From: Leucobacter chromiiresistens
GTDB lineage: Bacteria > Actinomycetota > Actinomycetes > Actinomycetales > Microbacteriaceae
Length of the DNA stretch: 64,000 bases
Reading direction: 5' to 3'
NCBI RefSeq assembly: GCF_900102345.1
Contig: NZ_FNKB01000001.1
Span: 1,364,001-1,428,000, forward strand
Shown here: in pieces, positions 7,580 through 17,015 of the stretch
How positions within the stretch are numbered: position 1 is the first letter of the stretch
Layout of the letters: each line of letters begins with the position of its first letter
Program-made: the position numbers and the translations under genes
Notes under the pieces: generated by a model
What the model saw: only the letters and a program-made list of their open reading frames with translations
Told to the model about the DNA's origin: nothing
Database searches by the model: none

Positions 7580-8992
7580 ATGTCGACGACGCCATCGCAC
7601 TCAGCAGTCGCAGCGGGCGACGACCAGATCGCGCACGCCCTCGCCCCCGGGGCCGGCTCGCTCAAACGCACCCTGAAGCTCCGCCACCTGGTCTTCATCG
7701 GCCTCGCGTACATGGCGCCGCTCGCGGTGTTCGACATGTTCGGCATCGTCGCGGAGGTCACGAGCGGCCACGTGCCCCTCGCCTACCTCGTCGTGATGAT
7801 CGCCGTGCTCTTCACCGCCTTCAGCTACTCGCGCATGGTGCGGTTCTTCCCGATCGCGGGGTCCGCGTACACGTACACGAAGGAGGCGATCAACGCCCAC
7901 CTCGGCTTCCTCGTCGGGTGGGTGGCCACCCTCGACTACCTGCTGCTGCCCATGATCAACGCGATCCTCTCGGCGATCTACATGACCGCCGTGATCCCCG
8001 GCGTGCCGTTCTGGGTGTGGGTGCTGCTGACCGTCGGCATCTGCACGGCGCTGAACCTCGTCGGCGTGAAGCTCGCGGCCAGCATGAACGTGATCCTCGT
8101 CGGCATCCAGCTCGTCGTCGCCGTGGTGTTCGTCGTGCTCACGGTCGTCAACATCGTGAACGGCGCCAACGGCGCGGAGTTCACCGTCCGCCCGTTCATC
8201 TCGAGCGACGTGCAGGGCGCCGCCATCGCAGCGGGCGCGGCGATCCTGGCCCTCTCGTTCCTCGGCTTCGACGCGGTCTCGACGCTCGCCGAGGAGGCCG
8301 AGAAGCCCGAGCGCGACATCCCCCGCGCCATCTTCATCATCATCGCGGTGGCCGGCGCGTTCTTCATCACCGTGACCTATGTCATGCAGACGCTGTTCCC
8401 CGACGTGACCCAGCTCGCCGACATCGTCGGCGCATCGCCCGAGATCGCGAAGTACATCGGCGGCGCCGCCTTCCAGGCCGTCTTCGTCGGCGGGTACATG
8501 ATGGCCGTGCTCGGCTGCGGCATCACGCAGCAGATGAGCGCCGCCCGCCTGCTCTACGCGATGGGGCGCGACGGCGCCCTGCCGCGGAGGCTCTTCGGCA
8601 CCGTCGACCCGCGCACCGGCGTTCCCGTGGTGAACGTGCTGATCGTCGCCCTCGTCGCGCTGACGGCCCTGTTCGTCGACCTCGACCAGGCCGCATCGAT
8701 GATCAACTTCGGCGCCTTCATCGCATTCACCTTCGTGAACCTGTCGGTGATCTTCGTGTTCTTCAAGTTCCTGCAGCGCCGCACCGCGGGAGCGTGGGCG
8801 ACGTTCGTCGCCGTGCCGGCGATCGGCGTCGCCATCAACGTGTGGCTGTGGCTGAGCCTCGACCCGATCTCGATGGTCATCGGCGGCGCATGGCTGGCGC
8901 TCGGCGTCGTCTACCTGCTCGTGCAGACGCGCGGGCTGCGCACTCCGGCGCCCGAGCTCACCGGGCCGATCAACCTCTCCATGTACGAGTGA
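7580..8992 (+). CDS. APC-superfamily amino acid/amine permease (PuuP-like)
   Basis: 470 residues with about 12 hydrophobic helices. It opens with a soluble ~30-residue N-terminus, then LKLRHLVFIGLAYMAPLAVF, the conserved first helix of APC permeases with its unwound substrate-binding region. FLGFDAVSTLAEEAEKPERDIPRAI in helix 6 and the following loop are diagnostic. The overall look is close to putrescine importers, so a polyamine or amino acid is a fair guess. It lies 27 bp after the amidohydrolase in the same operon. A strong hairpin starts at its stop codon. Confidence 0.88.
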   Translation: MSTTPSHSAVAAGDDQIAHALAPGAGSLKRTLKLRHLVFIGLAYMAPLAVFDMFGIVAEVTSGHVPLAYLVVMIAVLFTAFSYSRMVRFFPIAGSAYTYTKEAINAHLGFLVGWVATLDYLLLPMINAILSAIYMTAVIPGVPFWVWVLLTVGICTALNLVGVKLAASMNVILVGIQLVVAVVFVVLTVVNIVNGANGAEFTVRPFISSDVQGAAIAAGAAILALSFLGFDAVSTLAEEAEKPERDIPRAIFIIIAVAGAFFITVTYVMQTLFPDVTQLADIVGASPEIAKYIGGAAFQAVFVGGYMMAVLGCGITQQMSAARLLYAMGRDGALPRRLFGTVDPRTGVPVVNVLIVALVALTALFVDLDQAASMINFGAFIAFTFVNLSVIFVFFKFLQRRTAGAWATFVAVPAIGVAINVWLWLSLDPISMVIGGAWLALGVVYLLVQTRGLRTPAPELTGPINLSMYE

Positions 8993-9024
8993 GGGGTGGG
9001 GCCGCTCGCGCGGCCCCACCCCTC
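8991..9024. terminator. perfect 15-bp hairpin between convergent permease and greA
   Basis: Arms 8991-9005 and 9010-9024 pair perfectly around TCGC. The left arm begins inside the permease stop codon and the structure faces greA, so it can end both transcripts. Confidence 0.85.
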
Positions 9025-9038
9025 GACGTCGCGCGCGC

Positions 9039-9524
9039 TCAGCCCGCGTAGGTGTCGACCGCGACGATCTTGACGGCGATCTCCTTGCCCGTGGGCGCCG
9101 CGTAGGTGACCTCCTCGCCGACCTTCCGGCCGAGGATGGCCGCCCCGAGGGGGCTCTCGGCGCTGTACACGTCGAGGTCGGATCCGTTCGCCAGCTCGCG
9201 ATTGCCGAGCAGGAAGCGCTCCTCGTCGCCGAAGATCGTGGCCGTGACGACGGTGCCGATCTCGACGACCCCGCTCGCCTCCGGGGCCTCGCCGACGACG
9301 ACGTGCTTCAGCAGCTCCTCGAGGTCGCGGATGCGCGCCTCCATCTTGCCCTGCTCGTCCTTCGCAGCGTGGTAGCCGCCGTTCTCCTTGAGGTCGCCCT
9401 CCTCGCGGGCCGCCTCGATGCGGGCCGCGATCTCCTTGCGGCCCGGCCCGGAGAGCTGCTCCAGCTCACCCGTGAGCCGGTCGTAAGCCTCCTGGGTCAG
9501 CCAGGTCTGGGTGGGCTCGGCCAT
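9039..9524 (-). CDS. greA: transcription elongation factor GreA
   Basis: 161 residues, the normal GreA length. Residues ~8-80 are the coiled-coil that enters the RNA polymerase secondary channel, with the acidic tip RIEAAREEGDLKENGGYHAA; residues ~85-160 are the FKBP-like C-terminal domain (SPLGAAILGRKVGEEVTY). GreA rescues backtracked polymerase by stimulating cleavage of the nascent RNA. An ATG six codons upstream exists, but the ATG at 9524 has AGGA at good spacing and gives the family N-terminus. Gene order with DUF4307 and mca matches mycobacteria (Rv1080c-Rv1082). Confidence 0.95.
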   Translation of the reverse strand: MAEPTQTWLTQEAYDRLTGELEQLSGPGRKEIAARIEAAREEGDLKENGGYHAAKDEQGKMEARIRDLEELLKHVVVGEAPEASGVVEIGTVVTATIFGDEERFLLGNRELANGSDLDVYSAESPLGAAILGRKVGEEVTYAAPTGKEIAVKIVAVDTYAG

Positions 9525-9590
9525 GGACGATCCTCGTTTCACAATCAGCGGTCTCGAAATCGACGCGCGGACGCGCCGGGAATGCAGAGA

Positions 9591-9612
9591 ACGCCCTGAA
9601 CCATCAGGGCGT
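9591..9612 (-). terminator. hairpin after the DUF4307 gene
   Basis: ACGCCCTG (9591-9598) and CAGGGCGT (9605-9612) pair perfectly around 6 nt. On the minus strand the hairpin is followed by a T-containing stretch, between the DUF4307 gene and greA. Confidence 0.55.
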
Positions 9613-9720
9613 CGCCTCCAGGCTACCAGGGGTGCTCGCGGGTGTCAGTTCCGCGCGGAGGGGTTGACGCGGAGGCACGGAGCGGTTGACGCGGAGGCGC
9701 GGCGCGGTGCCCGCTGCGCC

Positions 9721-10173
9721 TCACTCGGCGGCGCGATCCTCGATCACCCAGCAGTCCCGCACCGAGGCGGCCGTCGCCGGGTTCGTCACGACGACCCGCG
9801 TCGTGACCGTGTGCGACTGCTGCTCGGTGACGGGAAGCTCGACGATCTTCCAGCCGACCGTCGCCTTCGACGTGTTCAGCGCCTCCACCGCGCACGCCAC
9901 CGGCGTGTTCGGCTCGGTGGTCACCTGGAACTTCATGTCGAGACTCGTCTCGCCCTGCTTCGTGAAGCCGATGTCCTGGAAGGCGACGCGGTTCGGCTGC
10001 TGCCACCCGCTGAACAGGAGGAAGGCGATGCCCGCGGCGACGAGCAGGGCGGCGGCGGCCCACGCGAAGCGCCGATCGAACGAGGCGCGTCGGCGGGTGC
10101 CGTAGCGATCCTCGAGCGATTGCGCGGCCGGCGCGGGATCGCCGGGTGCGTCGACGGCCTCGGCCTGCGGCAC
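9721..10173 (-). CDS. DUF4307 membrane protein
   Basis: 150 residues: a polar N-terminus, one transmembrane helix at ~38-60 (AWAAAALLVAAGIAFLLF) and an extracellular beta-rich domain with two cysteines (VACAVEAL, RDCWVIED) that could form a disulfide. This is the layout of DUF4307, a family found between greA and mca in actinobacteria; no function is established. The GTG at 10173 is chosen because GGAGG lies 5 nt upstream; the longer frame would overlap the divergent mca start region. It is divergent from mca. Confidence 0.85.
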   Translation of the reverse strand: MPQAEAVDAPGDPAPAAQSLEDRYGTRRRASFDRRFAWAAAALLVAAGIAFLLFSGWQQPNRVAFQDIGFTKQGETSLDMKFQVTTEPNTPVACAVEALNTSKATVGWKIVELPVTEQQSHTVTTRVVVTNPATAASVRDCWVIEDRAAE

Positions 10174-10258
10174 GGCAACCTCCGATGTGCGCTGGGTAAA
10201 CTGGATCTCTGTTGCCAGAGTACCGGGAAGCTCCCGGGAAGCATGTGAGAGGACCCTC

Positions 10259-11125
10259 ATGACGCTCAGGTTGATCGCGGTGCACGCGCACCCCGACGAC
10301 GAGTCCAGCAAGGGCGCCGCCACCTACGCGCACTACGTCGACTCGGGTGCCGAAGTGCTGATCGTGAGCTGCACCGGCGGAGAGCGGGGCGATCTGCTCA
10401 ACGAGCTCGTCTCGCGCGATCCGAAGAGCCGGCGCGACCTCTCCGGGCTGCGCCGCGACGAGATGGCGCGCGCCCGCGAGATCATCGGGTTCCAGCACCG
10501 CTGGCTGGGCTACCAGGACTCCGGGCTGCCCGACGAGGGGGAGACCGTGCCCGAGACCTCGTTCGCGGGCATCCCGGCCGATGTCTCGGCCGAGGCGCTC
10601 GTGCGCATCGTGCGCGAGTTCCGCCCGCACGTCATGATCACCTACAACGAGCAGGGCGGCTACCCGCACCCCGACCACATCCGGTGCCACGACATCAGCC
10701 GCATCGCGTGGGAGCGCTCCGGCGACCCCGAGGCGTACCCCGAGGCGGGCGAGCCGTGGGAGATGTCGAAGCTCTACTACGAGGAGATCTTCAACGCGAA
10801 GCGCGTGAACACGATCTACCAGTGGCTCGCCGACAACGATCCGACGTCGCCCATGATCGAGCAGTTCACCGAGATACGCGAGTGGATGACGCGCCGCCCC
10901 TACGTGGGCACCGCGAGCATCGACGTGGGGCGCTTCTTCGAGCGCCGCGACGAGGCGCTGCGGGCCCACGCCAGCCAGGTGCCGCCCGACAGCACCTTCT
11001 TCTTCTGGCCGAACGAGCTGCAGCGCCAGGCGTGGCCCTTCGAGGATTACCGCCTCGCCGCCTCCCGGGTGGCCACGAGCGAGTTCGAAGCCGACCTGTT
11101 CCAGGGAATCGAGGAGGGCGCATGA
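10259..11125 (+). CDS. mca: mycothiol S-conjugate amidase
   Basis: 288 residues of the LmbE/PIG-L zinc hydrolase fold. The zinc motif AHPDDE is at residues ~10-15 and the second metal and catalytic histidines lie in GGYPHPDHIRCHD. Mca cleaves mycothiol S-conjugates of toxins and antibiotics to a mercapturic acid, which is exported, and GlcN-Ins; it is the detoxification paralog of MshB. AGAGG is spaced well before the ATG. The stop overlaps the next start (ATGA). Presence of mca shows the organism uses mycothiol. Confidence 0.93.
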   Translation: MTLRLIAVHAHPDDESSKGAATYAHYVDSGAEVLIVSCTGGERGDLLNELVSRDPKSRRDLSGLRRDEMARAREIIGFQHRWLGYQDSGLPDEGETVPETSFAGIPADVSAEALVRIVREFRPHVMITYNEQGGYPHPDHIRCHDISRIAWERSGDPEAYPEAGEPWEMSKLYYEEIFNAKRVNTIYQWLADNDPTSPMIEQFTEIREWMTRRPYVGTASIDVGRFFERRDEALRAHASQVPPDSTFFFWPNELQRQAWPFEDYRLAASRVATSEFEADLFQGIEEGA

Positions 11126-11499
11126 GCCTGTTGACCACGGCGGCCCGCATCGCCGAAGAGGCCGAGTTCGACCCCGACACCGTGAGCCCCGGCGTCGCCG
11201 GTTTCATCGCGTTCGCGGCGCTCGGAATCGGCATCATCCTGCTCGGCTTCAACCTCGTCAGGCGCCTGCGCCGCAACAGCTACCGCGCCGAGGTGCGCGA
11301 GCAGATCGAGCAGGAGCTCGCGGCGCAGAACGGCGCCGTCGGCACGGCGGCCGCGGATCCGCAGGCGCCCGTGCAGCCCGGTCGCGCCGAGGCGGGTGCG
11401 TCGGGCGCCGAGCCTGGCGCGCCGAGCACCGAGCCTGGCGGCTCCCGCATCGAGCCTGGTGGCTCGCGCACCGAGCCTGGCGCCGAGTCGCGGAGCTGA
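11122..11499 (+). CDS. small membrane protein coupled to mca (Rv1083-like position)
   Basis: 125 residues: one transmembrane helix at ~26-46 ([19 protein letters not shown]), a basic RRLRRN stop-transfer, then a short coil and a disordered tail. The tail holds a 7-residue repeat ([28 protein letters not shown]) encoded by a 21-bp tandem repeat at 11410-11490. Its start overlaps the mca stop by 4 bp. A small protein also follows mca in mycobacteria, which suggests a conserved partner, but no role is known. Confidence 0.8.
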   Translation: MSLLTTAARIAEEAEFDPDTVSPGVAGFIAFAALGIGIILLGFNLVRRLRRNSYRAEVREQIEQELAAQNGAVGTAAADPQAPVQPGRAEAGASGAEPGAPSTEPGGSRIEPGGSRTEPGAESRS

Positions 11500-11503
11500 A
11501 CGC

Positions 11504-13564
<2,061 letters not shown>

Positions 13565-13898
13565 TCGGCCGCGCGGCGCCATCGGCCGAGGTGCCGCCGA
13601 CCGAGGCCGCCCACTCGGCGACGGTCTGCTCCCAGGGCGTCGCCGTCAGCCCCAGCTCGGTGGTCAGGCGTCCGGCCGCGAGTACGCCGGGCTTCGGTGA
13701 GACATCGAGCGTCGGTGAGGGCAGATCCGCCGCTTCCGTCTCACCGAAGCCGAATTGCTCACCGAAGCCGAGTTTCTCGCCGACGCGGTGATGCAGGCTG
13801 ACGCCGCGGGGCTCGTCGACACGGTGCCGCAGGCCGACGCCGCGGTGCGCGCCGCAGGTCGAGTGCTGAGCGGCGCATCCGCATGGCACACTGAGCGC
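13565..13898. other. recQ-gntK intergenic region with inverted and direct repeats
   Basis: The gap holds a 14-bp inverted repeat (13690-13703 with 13738-13751, 34-nt loop) that may end recQ transcription, followed by two near-copies of CTCACCGAAGCCGA. An in-frame extension of gntK is open through 13755, but it consists of this repeat and has no good start signal. Nothing else coding is seen. Confidence 0.6.
13690..13787. repeat. dispersed intergenic repeat, copy A (CTCACCGAAGCCGA family)
   Basis: Consists of GGCTTCGGTGAGAC, its perfect inverted copy at 13738-13751, then repeated CTCACCGAAGCCGA. The same words recur before tyrS at 48585-48681. Confidence 0.7.
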
Positions 13899-14450
13899 AT
13901 GGACCGCGACCGCACCGAGCACTCCTCCGGCACGTCGCCCCACACCTCCGGGCGAGCGATCGTCGTGATGGGCGCCTCGGGTTCGGGGAAGAGCACGATC
14001 GCGGCGGCGCTCGCCGCAGAGCTCGGCGCGTGGTACATTGACGCCGACGATCTGCACACGCCCGCGGCGGTCGAGCAGATGCGCCGGGGCGTGCCCCTCA
14101 CCGACGAGGATCGCTGGCCGTGGCTCGAAGTGATCGGCGCCCGCATCGCGCGGGAGACCGCGGACGGTGCGCACCTCGTCGTCGCGTGCTCGGCGCTGCG
14201 CCGCGTCTATCGGGACCGCCTGCGCTCGGGGAGCGGGGCAGACCTGCAGTTCGTGCTGCTGCAGGTGCCTCGAGACGTGCTGATCGAGCGCGTGCGAGGC
14301 CGATCCGGGCACTTCATGCCCGCGACGCTGATCGATTCGCAGCTCGCGACGCTCGAGCCGCTCGGCGCCGACGAACCGGGGTTCACCGTCGACGCCTCGT
14401 GCCGGGAGGTCGAGGTGCTCGACCGCATCGAGCAGCACCTCGGGCGGTAG
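13899..14450 (+). CDS. gluconokinase (GntK/thermoresistant type)
   Basis: 183 residues. The P-loop MGASGSGKST is at residues ~26-35, followed by the family motifs YIDADDLH, MRRGVPLTDEDRWPWL and ACSALRRVYRDRLR. The enzyme phosphorylates D-gluconate to 6-phosphogluconate for the pentose phosphate or Entner-Doudoroff routes. The ATG at 13899 is preferred over the upstream ATG at 13755, since the extra 48 residues come from an intergenic repeat. CACACT lies 6 nt upstream, a near-match to the leaderless pattern. It is not next to a gluconate permease here. Confidence 0.9.
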   Translation: MDRDRTEHSSGTSPHTSGRAIVVMGASGSGKSTIAAALAAELGAWYIDADDLHTPAAVEQMRRGVPLTDEDRWPWLEVIGARIARETADGAHLVVACSALRRVYRDRLRSGSGADLQFVLLQVPRDVLIERVRGRSGHFMPATLIDSQLATLEPLGADEPGFTVDASCREVEVLDRIEQHLGR

Positions 14451-14468
14451 CGCACTCCCGAACTCCCG

Positions 14469-15224
14469 CTACCGCAGGAAGAACGGGTCGAGCGCGAGCA
14501 GCAGCGCCGCCGTCCAGTGGCACAGGAACGCCACGACGGTGAGCGCATGGAAGATCTCGTGGAATCCGAAGACACCGGGAACGGGGTTCGGCCGCTTCGT
14601 GCCGTAGATGATGGAGCCGAGCGTGTAGAGGAGGCCGCCGACCACGACGAGCACCATCGCCGCGAAATCGGCGCGCGCGATGTCGACGATGTACATCATC
14701 GCGGCCCACCCGAGCAGCACGTAGAGCGGAACATACAGCCAACGCGGCGCTCCGATCCAGAACACGCGGAAGCCGATGCCGAGCAGCGCCCCCGACCAGA
14801 CCAGCACCAGCAGCAGCACGCCCTTCTCGAGGGGCAGGGCGAGCAGCGCGATCGGGGTGTAGGTTCCGGCGATGAGCACGAAGATGTTCGCGTGGTCGAG
14901 GCGCCGGAACACCTGCTTCGTGCTCGGCTTCCAGTTGAAGCGGTGGTACAGCGCCGAGACGCCGAAGAGCAGCATGCTCGACAGCATGTAGACGACCGAC
15001 GCCCACTTCGCGACGGCGCCGTGGGCGAGCGCGATGAGCACGATCCCCGCCGCGATGGTGACGGGGAAGGTGCCCGCATGGATCCAGCCGCGCCACTTCG
15101 GCTTCGCCTCGATCGCTCCGGGCTGATCATGCGAGTGGTCGATGGCGTCCTCGAGCAGGGGGAGCGAGAGCCGGTCGGGCTCGGGCAGCGGGCGCTCCGA
15201 TGAGCGCGGGCTCTGCGACGTCAT
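14469..15224 (-). CDS. hemolysin III family (PAQR/TrhA-type) membrane protein
   Basis: 251 residues with seven hydrophobic helices. Family signatures: SALYHRFNW after helix 2, RLDHANIFVLIAGTYTP, and FGFHEIFHAL near the end; the histidines and the serine/aspartate correspond to the PAQR metal-site residues. Despite the name, bacterial members are linked to membrane fluidity and energy state rather than proven haemolysis. The start ATG at 15224 has TAGACT 6 nt upstream and no Shine-Dalgarno sequence. It is divergent from the Z-prenyl synthase, as Rv1085c is from Rv1086. Confidence 0.9.
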   Translation of the reverse strand: MTSQSPRSSERPLPEPDRLSLPLLEDAIDHSHDQPGAIEAKPKWRGWIHAGTFPVTIAAGIVLIALAHGAVAKWASVVYMLSSMLLFGVSALYHRFNWKPSTKQVFRRLDHANIFVLIAGTYTPIALLALPLEKGVLLLVLVWSGALLGIGFRVFWIGAPRWLYVPLYVLLGWAAMMYIVDIARADFAAMVLVVVGGLLYTLGSIIYGTKRPNPVPGVFGFHEIFHALTVVAFLCHWTAALLLALDPFFLR

Positions 15225-15230
15225 GCGTCG

Positions 15231-15236
15231 AGTCTA
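15231..15236 (-). promoter_or_regulatory. -10 hexamer TAGACT (minus), leaderless start of hemolysin III gene
   Basis: On the minus strand TAGACT-CGACGC-ATG. Together with TACACT at 15315-15320 it makes a divergent leaderless promoter pair. Confidence 0.6.
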
Positions 15237-15314
15237 CGGTCGCGCCGCACTGCACCGGGCATGCGCGAGTAGCCGGGAGCGGAAGCATCCCGGCCGCTCT
15301 GCGGATCGAGCCGG

Positions 15315-15320
15315 TACACT
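15315..15320 (+). promoter_or_regulatory. -10 hexamer TACACT, leaderless start of prenyl synthase gene
   Basis: TACACT, then CGGAAC, then GTG at 15327; no Shine-Dalgarno sequence. Confidence 0.6.
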
Positions 15321-15326
15321 CGGAAC

Positions 15327-16112
15327 GTGAGTGCCCAGCCGTCGAATCCGCGTGCCGGTCTGCTCTACCGGCTGTATCAGCGTCGCCTGCGTCGAGAGAT
15401 CGATCCGCGTCGGGTGCCGCAGCACATCGCCGTGATCGTCGACGGCAACCGCCGGTGGGCGAAGCAGCGGCTGCAGGAGCGCGCGGCCTTCGGCCATCGG
15501 GCCGGCGCACGCAAGATTCCCGAGTTCCTCGGCTGGTGCGCGGAGGCGGGCGTCGACACGGTCACGCTGTATCTGCTCTCGGCCGACAACCTGGGCGCTC
15601 GGGATCGCCAGGAGCTCGACGACCTGTTCGGCATCATCGCGGAGCTCGCGAGTCTGCTGGCCGAGCATCCGGGCTGGCGCGTGAAGCACGTCGGCACCTG
15701 CGAGGGTCTGTCGCCCGAGCTCACGGAGGCGCTGCGCGCGGCGGAGGCGGCGACGGCGGATCGCGAGGGCCTGCACATCAATCTCGCCGTCGGCTACGGG
15801 GGTCGCAGCGAGATCACCGCGGCGATGCACAGCGTGATCGCGGAGCACCAGGCGGCGGGCGGCACGATCGACACGCTCGCGGAGCGGTTGACGCCGGAGC
15901 TCATCGGCGAGCATCTGTGGACGCGGGGTCAGGCCGATCCCGATCTGGTGATCCGCACCTCGGGGGAGCAGCGGCTCTCCGACTTCATGATCTGGCAGTC
16001 GGCGCACTCGGAGTTCTACTTCGTGGAGGCGCTGTACCCGGATCTGCGCGAGGTGGATCTGCTGCGCGCGCTGCGCGACTACTCGTCTCGGCAGCGGCGG
16101 ATGGGGGGCTGA
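15327..16112 (+). CDS. short-chain cis-prenyl (Z-isoprenyl diphosphate) synthase, UppS family
   Basis: 261 residues. The family P-loop is VIVDGNRRWAK (D39 binds Mg/diphosphate) and the second signature is LVIRTSGEQRLSDFMIWQS, with AVGYGGRSEI in between. Such enzymes condense isopentenyl diphosphate on an allylic diphosphate in cis. The usual M in -MDGN- is V here, and the overall look plus the hemolysin III neighbour match M. tuberculosis Rv1086, a Z-farnesyl diphosphate synthase, rather than the C50/C55 synthase. GTG start with a leaderless promoter. It supplies lipid carriers for cell-wall work, directly or as an intermediate. Confidence 0.9.
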   Translation: MSAQPSNPRAGLLYRLYQRRLRREIDPRRVPQHIAVIVDGNRRWAKQRLQERAAFGHRAGARKIPEFLGWCAEAGVDTVTLYLLSADNLGARDRQELDDLFGIIAELASLLAEHPGWRVKHVGTCEGLSPELTEALRAAEAATADREGLHINLAVGYGGRSEITAAMHSVIAEHQAAGGTIDTLAERLTPELIGEHLWTRGQADPDLVIRTSGEQRLSDFMIWQSAHSEFYFVEALYPDLREVDLLRALRDYSSRQRRMGG

Positions 16113-16116
16113 ACGG

Positions 16117-16980
16117 ATGACGAACGACGCGACACCGGCGGCACCGGTATCGACGACATCGGCACCGGCGGCACCGGCACCGGCGAGTCCCGGGCTGCCC
16201 GACCTCGCGGGGCAGCGGGTGCTGATCACGGGGGCCTCGGGCGGCGTGGGCGGCGGCATCGCGCGCGCGTTCGCCGCGGCCGGCGCCCGGCTGGCCCTGC
16301 ACTACCGCGGCGAGAGCCGGGCGTCGGCCGACGCCATCGGCGCGCTCGTGCGCGAGCTGCGCGGTGCGGGGGCCGAGGTCGAGGCGCTGCGCGCGGATCT
16401 CGCCGCTCCGGGAGCGGCGCCGGCCCTGGTGGCGGATGCGGTCTCCGCCCTGGGCGGCCTCGACGGACTCGTGAACAACGCGGGCGTGCAGCCGGTCGCG
16501 CCGCTCGCGGAGACGACGCGCGGCGAGTGGGACGAGGTGCTCGGCACGAACCTCGGCGCGGTCTTCGAACTCTCCCAGGCCGCGGCCGCGGCGATGGCGG
16601 GCGATCGCGGCGAGCGCGCCGCGAATCGCTGGATCACGCACATCGCCTCGGTGGAGGCGTCGCGGCCCAGCCCCGCGCACGCCCACTACGCGGCGGCGAA
16701 GGCGGGCGTCGTGATGCACGCCCGCGCGGCGGCGCTGGAGCTCGGGCCGCTCGGGATCCGCGTGAACACCGTGTCGCCCGGGCTGGTCGACCGCCCGGGT
16801 CTCGCGGAGGCGTGGCCCGAGGGCGTCGCGAGCTGGACGACCCACGCCCCGCTCGGGCGTCTCGCGACGGCCGCCGACATCGGCGGCGCGTGCGTGCTGC
16901 TCGCCTCGCCGGCCGCGGCGTTCATCACCGGGCAGGATCTCGCGGTCGACGGCGGCATGCTGGCCACGCCGGGCTGGTGA
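16117..16980 (+). CDS. short-chain dehydrogenase/reductase (SDR)
   Basis: 287 residues; an Ala/Pro-rich, probably disordered 28-residue N-terminus precedes the Rossmann fold. Motifs: TGASGGVGGG (cofactor), NNAGV, catalytic Ser in HIASVEASR, YAAAK (Tyr/Lys), and GIRVNTVSPG. The C-terminal ITGQDLAVDGG is usual for classical SDRs. An Arg after the first strand (HYRGESR) suggests NADP(H). The gene starts 4 bp after the prenyl synthase stop. Substrate unknown. Confidence 0.88.
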   Translation: MTNDATPAAPVSTTSAPAAPAPASPGLPDLAGQRVLITGASGGVGGGIARAFAAAGARLALHYRGESRASADAIGALVRELRGAGAEVEALRADLAAPGAAPALVADAVSALGGLDGLVNNAGVQPVAPLAETTRGEWDEVLGTNLGAVFELSQAAAAAMAGDRGERAANRWITHIASVEASRPSPAHAHYAAAKAGVVMHARAAALELGPLGIRVNTVSPGLVDRPGLAEAWPEGVASWTTHAPLGRLATAADIGGACVLLASPAAAFITGQDLAVDGGMLATPGW

Positions 16981-17015
16981 CCCTCCCCTTCCCCGATTCG
17001 AGAACGGAGCTGCCG

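Noticed and set aside
9721..10323. Longer DUF4307 protein starting at 10323
   Set aside because: It would overlap the mca start and lacks a ribosome site, while the GTG at 10173 has GGAGG 5 nt upstream.
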